The notes under the pieces were generated by a model. That model worked only from the letters and a program-made list of their open reading frames with translations. It made no database searches and was not told where the DNA came from. Both the position numbers and the translations under genes were made by a program. Positions 55,502 through 62,714 of a stretch of 64,000 bases of DNA are shown here, piece by piece. The stretch lies in contig NZ_NEHB01000028.1 in NCBI RefSeq assembly GCF_002127655.1, positions 1 through 64,000 on the forward strand, in the 5' to 3' direction. The DNA comes from Janthinobacterium sp. GW456P (GTDB lineage Bacteria > Pseudomonadota > Gammaproteobacteria > Burkholderiales > Burkholderiaceae_D). Within the stretch, counting starts at the first letter, position 1. Every line of letters begins with the position of its first letter.

Positions 55502-56998
55502 GTGCTTGCCAAGGTTGGAGATATTTACAGTGTGTTTTCGTCCAGGCTGCAGCAGTATGTGGCTTGCCAGGTCACGGCCATCGAGGATGACGCGTCGTCC
55601 GGCAGGGTGCCGCTGGCCGCCGTCCTGGAGCTGGACTGGGCGGGCGACGCCTTGCCCGATGCGGCCGCCGTGCAATCGATGCGCCCGCTGGTGTGCGATT
55701 ACTATTTCTGGAACCGCCGCCACGACCACAGTTTCGTCAATGCCAGGGTGCCGCGGGCTTACACCTTGGTGGCCAATATCGCGCCCCTGGTGGATACGCA
55801 AGTGAAGAGTTACAGCGGCGGCTGGCACATGGGCGACAGTCTGTATCGCCAGCGCCGCTGGGAGCAGGTCGACCCGGCCAGGCGCCAGCGCTTCAAGGCG
55901 GCATCGAGCGAGGAAGTGCGCATAGGTGGCCAGGCCTTGCGCCAGAATACGAGCCGCATCGGCGACGGCATCCTGCAGGCGCTGGGCGACCTGTCCGAAC
56001 TGGACCAGCTGCCTTGCCTGACGGCGATCGAGACGCGCCACGGCAGCGCGGCGCTGGCCGCCTACATCAACGGCAACCCCATCATCAACGAAGTGCAGTG
56101 GCAGTCATCGACGGTGAGCGAACTCGACTTGAGCAACAGCAATGTCGACCGCCTTATCGTGCATGCCGAAGGCTTGCGCTCGCTGCGCCTGAACGAGGGT
56201 TTGAGCACGCTGATATTGAATGGCGCGCCGTCGCCCGCGCTGCGCATCGCCGACCCGCATGCGGGGCGCTTCCTGCGCCTGCAGTTGTCCGGCGCCCTGG
56301 CGCCATTCCATGGCCTCGACCAGCTGGCGCGCCTGTCGCTGAGCGCCATGCCGGCCGTGGATTTCGACGCGGTGGTGCAGCGTTTCCCCTTGCTGACGGA
56401 CGTGACCGTGTGGGGCAAGCCGGGGCTGGCGTCGAACGTGGCCAGCATCGCCAGACTGGACCGTTTGCGCTCCTTCACCGCGTATGAACTGTTTGGCTAC
56501 GGTCCTGACGACTTCCCCGCGCCGGCGCAGTTGCCAACCTTGTCCAGCCTCTGCCTGGCCAGCCTGCCGGCCGATGCGGCCAAGGCCATCAAGGCCAGCT
56601 ATAAAAAGGCCGCGGCGCTGGGACTGGACTTGTCGGTGACGCGGCCGCGCAAGCCGGAATGGCTGGCGGAAAACCTGGACAATCCGTTCCGCGACTGGGA
56701 TGGCCGCGAGCACATTTCGGCGACATATGCCAAGAAGGCCGCGCAGGCGTATAAACAACTGCTGGCCACGGCGCGCACCCTTGACGGGGTGAGCGATGCC
56801 GAGACTGTGCACGCCATGGCGCAGGAAATGGTCACTGCCTATGTCGCCGTGTTCAACCAGATCGAGCGGCGTTCCAGCATCATCGAAACGGTGGAGCGCG
56901 ATGAAATCTATGTGGCTCTGGAGCAGGTGCTGACGCAGGCGCAGCTGCCCGAGGCGGCGGCGCTGTACGCCTTGTTCGACCGCTTGCGCGAGTTTTAG
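55502..56998 (+). CDS. Unknown protein: Imm26-like N-terminus and leucine-rich middle
   Basis: A 498-residue cytoplasmic protein. Residues 1-105 (VGDIYSVFSSRLQQYVACQV and later PRAYTLVANIAPLVDTQ) resemble Imm26-type immunity domains that start with a GD.Y.V strand. The middle (about 205-370) has irregular leucine-rich strand-turn units such as SELDLSNSNVDRLIVHAEGL, RSLRLNEGLSTLIL and DQLARLSLSAM. The C-terminal third is helical (ATYAKKAAQAYKQLLATART). The GTG start at 55502 has AAGGAA six bases upstream. No toxin gene is adjacent. The domain assignment is by eye and tentative. Confidence 0.7.
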   Translation: MLAKVGDIYSVFSSRLQQYVACQVTAIEDDASSGRVPLAAVLELDWAGDALPDAAAVQSMRPLVCDYYFWNRRHDHSFVNARVPRAYTLVANIAPLVDTQVKSYSGGWHMGDSLYRQRRWEQVDPARRQRFKAASSEEVRIGGQALRQNTSRIGDGILQALGDLSELDQLPCLTAIETRHGSAALAAYINGNPIINEVQWQSSTVSELDLSNSNVDRLIVHAEGLRSLRLNEGLSTLILNGAPSPALRIADPHAGRFLRLQLSGALAPFHGLDQLARLSLSAMPAVDFDAVVQRFPLLTDVTVWGKPGLASNVASIARLDRLRSFTAYELFGYGPDDFPAPAQLPTLSSLCLASLPADAAKAIKASYKKAAALGLDLSVTRPRKPEWLAENLDNPFRDWDGREHISATYAKKAAQAYKQLLATARTLDGVSDAETVHAMAQEMVTAYVAVFNQIERRSSIIETVERDEIYVALEQVLTQAQLPEAAALYALFDRLREF

Positions 56999-57008
56999 TT
57001 TTTTCATG

Positions 57009-57056
57009 ATCTAGAAAAAAAGTTCTAGACATGGAGTTCTAGAATTGATATTCTAG
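57009..57056. promoter_or_regulatory. Array of four CTAG-centred repressor sites before blaI
   Basis: The core CTAG occurs at 57011, 57025, 57039 and 57053, exactly 14 bp apart, each in a TTCTAGA-like context (best copy TTCTAGAA, 57037-57044). The last ends four bases before the blaI ATG, so bound repressor would cover the start region. No Shine-Dalgarno is visible here. Confidence 0.75.
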
Positions 57057-57060
57057 CGTC

Positions 57061-57453
57061 ATGTTAAAAAATACCTCCACTCCCCATCCCACGGCCGCCG
57101 AACTGGACCTGCTGCGCATCCTGTGGCAGCGCGGTCCGTCCGACGCCCGCGCCGTGTACGACGCCCTGGCCGCCGAGCGTGCCGACGCCAGTTACGCCAC
57201 CGTGCTGCGCCAGTTGCAGCTGATGCATGGCAAGGGCATGCTGAGCCGCGATGAAAGCCAGCGGCCGCAGCTGTACGCAGCCGTCGAAGCGCAGGAAAAG
57301 CTGCAAACGAGTCTGCTCAAGGACTTGATCGGCAAGGTGTTTTCCGGTTCCGGCAAGGCGCTCGTGCTGACGGCGCTGCGCGAGCACGTGAGCGACGCGG
57401 AACGCCTGGAAATTGAAAAAATCCTGCGCAGCAAGGATGGCGGCACGCCATGA
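57061..57453 (+). CDS. blaI: BlaI/MecI/CopY-family transcriptional repressor
   Basis: A 130-residue winged-helix repressor. The DNA-binding domain has TAAELDLLRILWQRGPSDAR, AVYDALAAERADASYATVLR and QLQLMHGKGMLSRDESQRPQ, followed by the helical dimerisation part LQTSLLKDLIGKVFSGSGKA. In BlaI and MecI, cleavage by the BlaR1/MecR1 protease in the dimer region relieves repression. The gene overlaps the M56-protease gene by four bases (ATGA), the classical regulator-sensor pairing. The CTAG array directly upstream is its likely operator, giving autoregulation. The repressor is expected to be released on beta-lactam exposure; inferred from family and context. Confidence 0.92.
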   Translation: MLKNTSTPHPTAAELDLLRILWQRGPSDARAVYDALAAERADASYATVLRQLQLMHGKGMLSRDESQRPQLYAAVEAQEKLQTSLLKDLIGKVFSGSGKALVLTALREHVSDAERLEIEKILRSKDGGTP

Positions 57454-59213
57454 ACCTGGATCTGCGCCTCGGCATCGATATCGGCAACCTTGTGCCTGCG
57501 CTGGGCTGGGTGCTGCTGTATTTTGTCTGGCAGGGCGTGATCGTCGGCGCCGTCTCCGCTGTCCTGTTGTGGCTGCTGCGCCACGCCAGCGCGCGCTGGC
57601 GCTATGCCGTTTGCGCGCTGGCGCTGCTGCTGTGCCTGTTTATTCCCGTTGTCCATCTGCTCTCGCTGCTGGCTGGCACGTCGCCGGCCCGGTTGCCGCT
57701 GGACGCGCCGCCCGCCTGGCGCGCCGCGCTGCAAGCGTGGATGCCGGCCCTGGTGCTGGCCTGGAGCGCCGGCGTTGGCCTGATGAGCTTGCGCCTGTGC
57801 CTGGGCCTGGCCTGGGTCGGCAAGCTGCGCCGCCAGGCCGTGGCCGCACCGGCCATCTGGCAGGCGCGCCTCGATGCGCTGGCGCAGCGCATGGGCTTGC
57901 ACCGTGGCCGCCAGGTGCCGCTGAAGCTGCATGCTGGATTGTCCAGCCCCGTGACGGTGGGCTTCTGGCGCCCCGTCATCCTGCTGCCGGCCGCCTTGCT
58001 GAGTGGCATGCCCGTCGCCTTGCTCGAAGCGCTGCTGGCGCATGAACTGGCGCACGTGCGGCGCTGGGATTACCTGGTCAACCTGTTGCAAAGCGTGGCC
58101 GAGGCCTTGCTGTTTTTTCACCCCGTCGTCTGGTGGCTGTCGGCGCGCATGCGGGCCGAACGGGAGCAGGTGGCCGATGCCCTGGCCGCGCAGGCGCTGC
58201 AAGACCCGCAGCAGCTGGCCACGGCGCTGCATGCCTTGTCCCTGCACGCTGCCGTGCCGGGCCAGCCCGGCTTGCTGATGTCGGCCCGGGGCGGTGCGCT
58301 GCTGACGCGCATCGAACGCCTGATGGCGCCGGGTCCCGATACGGGCGGCTGGAAACTGGCCGTGCCCGCCTTGCTGCTGGCCTGCGCCACCTTGCTGCTG
58401 CAGGTGCAGGGCAAGCCTGCCGTCAACGGGACGATGCTGGCCGATGCCGCCGTCGCGATGATGGACTTGCCCGTCAGCGCGAAACACATGCTGGTGTTCG
58501 ATGACGCCACGGGCCAGGTGCTGATGGCGAAAGATGCCGACGCCGTCGTGCCCATCGCTTCGATCACCAAGCTGATGACGGCCATGGTGGTGCTCGACGC
58601 GGGCCTGGCCCCCGAGGAACAGCTGCGCATCGTGCGCGCCGACGGCGACTCGTCGCTGCAGCGCCACAGCCTGCTGGCCGATGGCGTGGCCGTGTCGCGC
58701 GGCGCGTTGTTGCAACTGGCGCTGCTGCCATCCGAAAACCGCGCCGCCGCCGCGCTGGCACGCACCTATCCCGGTGGCAGCGCGGCCTTTCAGCAAGCCT
58801 TGCAGGCAAAGATCCGCAGCCTGGGCCTGCGCCGCACCACCTTGACGGACCCCGTCGGCAGTTCGCCGGCGAATACGTCGACGGCCAGCGAGGTGGCGAA
58901 GATCGTCGCGGCCGCAGCGCGCTATCCGGACATCGCGCGCATCACCAGCCACCCGCAGGCCAGCGTGGCCGTCGATGGCAAGGTCCGCACCTTGCGCAAC
59001 ACCAACCCGCTGGTGGGCGGCCAGGGCTGGGACATTTTATTGTCCAAGACGGGCAGCAGCCACGAAGCGGGCAGCTGCCTGACCATGCGCATGCGCAGCG
59101 GCGGCAAGCATGTCACCGTGGTGCTGCTGGACGCCGACGGCGCGCAGCGGCGCTCGCTCGACGCCGGACACATCCGCGATACCTTGGCCGGGAACCCAGG
59201 CCGCATGCATTGA
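57450..59213 (+). CDS. BlaR1-like M56 protease fused to S11 DD-peptidase (beta-lactam sensor candidate)
   Basis: A 587-residue membrane protein. The N-terminal part (about 1-320) is a BlaR1/MecR1-type M56 domain with helices at about 17-41, 52-73, 98-120 and 303-320 and the zinc site HELAH (198-202), with a downstream Glu in RAEREQVADA. The C-terminal part (about 340-587) is not the class D-like sensor of BlaR1. It is a serine DD-peptidase of family S11 (PbpG/DacA-like) with SITK (371-374), SEN (428-430) and KTG (533-535), all catalytic motifs intact. The periplasmic PBP domain could be acylated by beta-lactams and trigger cleavage of BlaI, or could itself trim peptidoglycan. It is coupled to blaI and followed by a B3 beta-lactamase. 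Confidence 0.9.
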   Translation: MNLDLRLGIDIGNLVPALGWVLLYFVWQGVIVGAVSAVLLWLLRHASARWRYAVCALALLLCLFIPVVHLLSLLAGTSPARLPLDAPPAWRAALQAWMPALVLAWSAGVGLMSLRLCLGLAWVGKLRRQAVAAPAIWQARLDALAQRMGLHRGRQVPLKLHAGLSSPVTVGFWRPVILLPAALLSGMPVALLEALLAHELAHVRRWDYLVNLLQSVAEALLFFHPVVWWLSARMRAEREQVADALAAQALQDPQQLATALHALSLHAAVPGQPGLLMSARGGALLTRIERLMAPGPDTGGWKLAVPALLLACATLLLQVQGKPAVNGTMLADAAVAMMDLPVSAKHMLVFDDATGQVLMAKDADAVVPIASITKLMTAMVVLDAGLAPEEQLRIVRADGDSSLQRHSLLADGVAVSRGALLQLALLPSENRAAAALARTYPGGSAAFQQALQAKIRSLGLRRTTLTDPVGSSPANTSTASEVAKIVAAAARYPDIARITSHPQASVAVDGKVRTLRNTNPLVGGQGWDILLSKTGSSHEAGSCLTMRMRSGGKHVTVVLLDADGAQRRSLDAGHIRDTLAGNPGRMH

Positions 59214-59215
59214 TA

Positions 59216-59257
59216 CCCCCCCCCCCGGGCGCGCCAGTGCGGGCGCCCATCTTTTTT
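59216..59257 (+). terminator. Poly-C tract and intrinsic-terminator-like hairpin before the beta-lactamase
   Basis: Eleven consecutive C (59216-59226) begin two bases after the sensor stop. GGGCGC (59227-59232) then pairs with GCGCCC (59243-59248) and is followed by ATC and six T (59252-59257). The beta-lactamase ribosome site GGAG follows eight bases later. This could attenuate read-through into the enzyme gene. Confidence 0.6.
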
Positions 59258-59274
59258 ACACTCTGGAGATGAAG

Positions 59275-60237
59275 ATGACACTATTGGCGAAGTTGATGCT
59301 GGCTACGGTTGCGACCATGGCGGCAGGCACGGTGCAGGCGAAGACGCCGGCGACTGTGCAGGATAAACCTGTTAATTGCGACAATTGCAAGGAATGGAAC
59401 GCGCCCGTCAAGCCGTTCAATATCTATGGCAATAGCTGGTATGTGGGCACGGCCGGCCTGTCCGCCGTGCTGGTGACGAGTCCGCAGGGCCACATCCTGC
59501 TCGACGGCGCGCTGCCGCAATCGGCGCCCTTGATCATCGACAATATCAAGGCGCTGGGCTTTCGCATCGAGGATGTGAAAGTCATTCTCAATTCGCATGC
59601 GCATTGGGACCATGCGGGCGGCATCGCCGCGCTGCAACGGGCCAGCGGCGCCACCGTGATGGCCAGCGCAGCGGCCGCCCCGGTGCTGCAAAGCGGCACG
59701 AACGGCAAGGACGATCCGCAATACCAGGCCGATCCTGTCGTGCATGTGGCCAAGGTGCGCAAGGTCAGCCTGGTGGGCGAGGGCGATACCGTCAAGGTAG
59801 GGCCGTTGAGCTTGACGGCCCACATGACGCCCGGCCACACGCCGGGCGGCACGACGTGGACCTGGACCTCGTGCGAAGGCGACCGCTGCCTGGACGTCGT
59901 GTATGCGGATAGCCTGAATCCGTATGCGAGCGGCGATTTCCGTTATACGGGCAAAGGCGCGGGCAAGGGCGGCTCGCCCGACATTTCGGCCTCGTTCGAA
60001 GCGAGCATCGCCAAGGTGGCCGCCTTGCCATGCGACATTATCATTCCCGTGCATCCGGGCACGACGGACGTGCTGGGCAAGGCCGCCAAACGCAGCGGTG
60101 GCGATAATCCCCTGATCGACGCCAACGCCTGCCGCGCCTATGCTGCAGAAGCGGGCGGCATGCTGGCCAAGCGCCTGGCGAAAGAGCGGGGCGAGGCGGC
60201 GTCTGTTGACGCCAAGGGCGCGGCGCACGCGCATTAA
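59275..60237 (+). CDS. bla: Subclass B3 metallo-beta-lactamase (THIN-B-like)
   Basis: A zinc enzyme that hydrolyses penicillins, cephalosporins and carbapenems in the periplasm. The 320-residue precursor has a signal peptide (about 1-22, cleavage at VQA). B3 hallmarks are complete: HAHWDH (108-113) gives the first two His, Asp and His ligands, H188 in TPGHTPGG and H260 in IPVHPGTTD. The Cys221 of B1/B2 is replaced by Ser (ADSLN), and a disulfide-like pair lies in SCEGDRC. ATG 59275 is preferred (six bases after GGAG) over 59269. The close B3 relative THIN-B is known from Janthinobacterium lividum. It is the third gene of the blaI cluster. Confidence 0.93.
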   Translation: MTLLAKLMLATVATMAAGTVQAKTPATVQDKPVNCDNCKEWNAPVKPFNIYGNSWYVGTAGLSAVLVTSPQGHILLDGALPQSAPLIIDNIKALGFRIEDVKVILNSHAHWDHAGGIAALQRASGATVMASAAAAPVLQSGTNGKDDPQYQADPVVHVAKVRKVSLVGEGDTVKVGPLSLTAHMTPGHTPGGTTWTWTSCEGDRCLDVVYADSLNPYASGDFRYTGKGAGKGGSPDISASFEASIAKVAALPCDIIIPVHPGTTDVLGKAAKRSGGDNPLIDANACRAYAAEAGGMLAKRLAKERGEAASVDAKGAAHAH

Positions 60238-60243
60238 ACGGGC

Positions 60244-60570
60244 TTACCCTGCCGCCTGTCGCTGTTTTTGCAGGCGTTTCAGGAATACCGTCATTTCCTT
60301 GACGGCTTGCAAGTCGCCTTGTTGCTGGGCCACCGTCACGCCGGTGGTCCAGGCGGCCTGCGCCTCGTCCGGCCGGCCCAGCTGATGCAAGGCCTTGCCC
60401 AGCAACTTCCAGGCGGCGGAATAGTTTTTTTGCTGTTGCGTCGCCTGCGCCAGGTGGATGGCGGCTTGCTCGGCGTCATTGTCTTTCAGGCAGGCGTCGC
60501 CCAGGCCAAAGCGCAGCAGGGCGTTGTCGCGCCCCTGCGCCAGCAGTTTTTCCAGTTGTTCACGCAGCAT
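60244..60570 (-). CDS. Small tetratricopeptide-repeat protein
   Basis: A 108-residue cytoplasmic protein made of about two to three TPR-like helix pairs: LREQLEKLLAQGRDNALLRF, GDACLKDNDAEQAAIHLAQA and SAAWKLLGKALHQLGRPDEA. TPRs mediate protein binding; no partner is visible. The stop is six bases from the convergent beta-lactamase stop. A 30-base perfect inverted repeat lies 12 bases upstream of the ATG. Confidence 0.85.
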   Translation of the reverse strand: MLREQLEKLLAQGRDNALLRFGLGDACLKDNDAEQAAIHLAQATQQQKNYSAAWKLLGKALHQLGRPDEAQAAWTTGVTVAQQQGDLQAVKEMTVFLKRLQKQRQAAG

Positions 60571-60582
60571 TTTTGCCTCAGA

Positions 60583-60612
60583 TTAATATGCAAGTTAATG
60601 CTTGCATATTAA
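60583..60612. promoter_or_regulatory. Perfect 12-bp inverted repeat upstream of the TPR gene
   Basis: TTAATATGCAAG (60583-60594) and CTTGCATATTAA (60601-60612) flank a six-base spacer. It is AT-rich in a GC-rich genome and overlaps the place where the TPR gene -10 should be; it is most likely an operator. Confidence 0.6.
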
Positions 60613-60642
60613 CGCCTGAGCGCTCGAGAAACAAGCGGGCTG

Positions 60643-61629
60643 TCAATCCGCCACATCCACCACCAGTTTGCCGCGCGCGCTGCCGTCCATCTGCGCCACA
60701 TGGGCCTCGTGCACCGTGCCCAGGCTGAAACGGCGTGGATCGAGCCGTACATTCAACTTGCCAGCGGCGATCAGCTTGTTCGCTTCGCGCAGAATCGCGC
60801 CATGGCGTGCATGATTCTCACCGCTCAACAGGGGCAGCAGGGTGAACACGCCCGAATACGTGGCCGCGCGCGCCGTCAAGGGCGTCAGCGCGTAGCTGCC
60901 CCAGCCGAGGCAGCTGACGACATGGCCGCCATACATGCGTGCCGCCTTGAAACTGGCGTCCAGGGTGGCGCCGCCCACCGTATCGTAGACGATGTCGAAG
61001 CCGGCGCCGCCCGTGTGCTCGGCCACGTAATCGTCCACCGTGCTGCTGCGGTAATCGATGAAGCGCGCGCCCAGCGCCTCGATGGCGGCGCGGCTGGCGG
61101 CGCTGCCCGTGGTATAGACGGTCGCGCCCAAGGCGACGGCGATCTGCACGGCCATGCTGCCTACGCCGCCCGCGCCGCCATGCACGAGTACGGTGTCGCC
61201 CGCCTGCACGCGGGCGCGGTCGACCAGTCCTTCCCAGGCCGTGATGAAGACGAGGGGCAGGGCGGCCGCCTCGCGCATGCTCAGCCCTTGAGGCACAGGC
61301 GCCAGCAGGGCGGCGTCGAAAACGCCGTACTCGGCCAGCGATCCCTGGATGCCGCCGATGCCGCCCGCCATGCCATAGACTGTTTCGCCAACGTGAAAAG
61401 TATCTACGCCATCGCCCACGGCCGCCACCGCGCCGGCCACATCGATGCCGAGGATGGCGGGCAGGCGGGGCCGGGCGTGCGGGGCGGCGCCGGCGGCGAT
61501 TTTCGTGTCCAGCGGATTGACGCCGCTGGCGGCGATGCGCACGAGGACTTGCCCGGGGCCGGGCTGCGGCATGGGCAGGTTTTCAATGGTCATCGGGGTG
61601 GCGAAGCTGGTGAGGATGAGGGCTTGCAT
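60643..61629 (-). CDS. Zinc-type alcohol dehydrogenase-like quinone oxidoreductase
   Basis: A 328-residue MDR-superfamily NADPH-dependent reductase. The N-terminal GroES-like domain (GQVLVRIAASGVNPLDTKIA, LGIDVAGAVAAVGDGV) lacks the Cys/His set for catalytic zinc, as in quinone oxidoreductases. The Rossmann domain has VLVHGGAGGVGSMAVQIAVA and ATVYTTGSAAS. It ends GKLVVDVAD. It probably reduces quinones or enones. It is divergent from a LysR gene with 118 bases between, containing a GTGC-GAT-GCAC dyad (61693-61703), so the LysR regulator likely controls it. Confidence 0.9.
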   Translation of the reverse strand: MQALILTSFATPMTIENLPMPQPGPGQVLVRIAASGVNPLDTKIAAGAAPHARPRLPAILGIDVAGAVAAVGDGVDTFHVGETVYGMAGGIGGIQGSLAEYGVFDAALLAPVPQGLSMREAAALPLVFITAWEGLVDRARVQAGDTVLVHGGAGGVGSMAVQIAVALGATVYTTGSAASRAAIEALGARFIDYRSSTVDDYVAEHTGGAGFDIVYDTVGGATLDASFKAARMYGGHVVSCLGWGSYALTPLTARAATYSGVFTLLPLLSGENHARHGAILREANKLIAAGKLNVRLDPRRFSLGTVHEAHVAQMDGSARGKLVVDVAD

Positions 61630-61747
61630 GGCGTTCTCCTGTGGTTGATGCCTCAGTCTAGGCGGGGACGGCGCAAAGAAAAACGGGGCGCGGTGCGATG
61701 CACTATTTCAGGATCGTGGATAATCATGGCAAAACGGGAGGGAAAGC

Positions 61748-62659
61748 ATGGACAGGCTGGAAGCGATGCAGGTGTTTTGCGCGGTGGTCGAGGCGGGCGG
61801 CTTCAGCAAGGCGGCGCAGCGCCTGGGCATTTCCACGTCCTCCGTGACGAACCAGGTGGCTGCGCTGGAAAAACACTTTGGCGTACGGCTCTTGCAGCGC
61901 ACCACGCGCAGCATGTCGCTCACGGCCGAAGGCCGGCAGTGCCATGCGCAGGCGCGCCAGCTGCTGGCCGGCATGGCGGCGCTGGAGTCCAGTCTGGAAC
62001 AGGCGGCCGGGAAACCCTCGGGCAGCTTGCGCGTGGATATGCCCAGCGGCATCAGCCGCAACCTGGTGGCGCCCGCCTTGCCGCGCTTTACCGCCGCCTA
62101 TCCCGACATCGCCCTGCGCCTGACGGCCAGCGACCGCCTGCTCGACATGGTAGAAGAGGGCATCGACGTGATGCTGCGCATCGGCGAGCCGCAGGATTCG
62201 GCGCTGGTGGCGCGCAGCCTGCTGAAAATGGACTACCTGAGCTGCGCCTCGCCGGCCTATGTCGCCCGGCATGGCGTGCCGCGCACGCCGCAGGACCTCG
62301 ACCAATTCGCTTGCCTGCATTTCCTGTATCCGAAATCGCGCCAGGTGCGGCCCTGGCTGTTCCAGGATGCGGGCAGCGATGCAGCCTATGCCCACACGCC
62401 AGCGGCCGCCTTGTCCTTCGACCATATCGAGTCGATGATCGCCGCCGCCCAGGCCGGCTGCGGCATCGTGCAGGCGCTGTCCGTTTCCGTGCTGCAGCCT
62501 TTGCGCGAGGGCAGCCTCGTGCCCGTGCTGCAGCCGTATCGCACGCGGGGGCCGGACCTGTGGGCGCTGTTCCACCCGCGCCAGCTGCGTGCGGCCAAGG
62601 TGCAGGTGTTCGTGGAATTTTTGTCGCACATCTTTCGCGAGGGCTTTAATGAGAATTGA
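61748..62659 (+). CDS. LysR-family transcriptional regulator
   Basis: A 303-residue LysR regulator. The N-terminal winged HTH reads DRLEAMQVFCAVVEAGGFSK, AAQRLGISTSSVTNQVAALE and KHFGVRLLQRTTRSMSLTAEG. The effector domain (about 90-300) is of the periplasmic-binding type and of the CrgA-like group. It is divergent from the quinone oxidoreductase gene, the standard LysR arrangement, and probably activates it in response to an electrophile or quinone; inferred. Its last codons overlap a Fur-like palindrome serving the next gene. Confidence 0.93.
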   Translation: MDRLEAMQVFCAVVEAGGFSKAAQRLGISTSSVTNQVAALEKHFGVRLLQRTTRSMSLTAEGRQCHAQARQLLAGMAALESSLEQAAGKPSGSLRVDMPSGISRNLVAPALPRFTAAYPDIALRLTASDRLLDMVEEGIDVMLRIGEPQDSALVARSLLKMDYLSCASPAYVARHGVPRTPQDLDQFACLHFLYPKSRQVRPWLFQDAGSDAAYAHTPAAALSFDHIESMIAAAQAGCGIVQALSVSVLQPLREGSLVPVLQPYRTRGPDLWALFHPRQLRAAKVQVFVEFLSHIFREGFNEN

Positions 62660-62667
62660 TTATCAAT
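62655..62667. promoter_or_regulatory. Fur-box-like palindrome upstream of TonB receptor
   Basis: ATTGAT-T-ATCAAT is a perfect 6-1-6 dyad matching the Fur core TGATNATCA, within GAGAATTGATTATCAATTAT. It overlaps the LysR stop and lies about 48 bases before the receptor ATG. Confidence 0.7.
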
Positions 62668-62714
62668 TATAATGCAAGGCTATTGCATTTATTTGCGCCT
62701 TTGTCAGGAATGCC

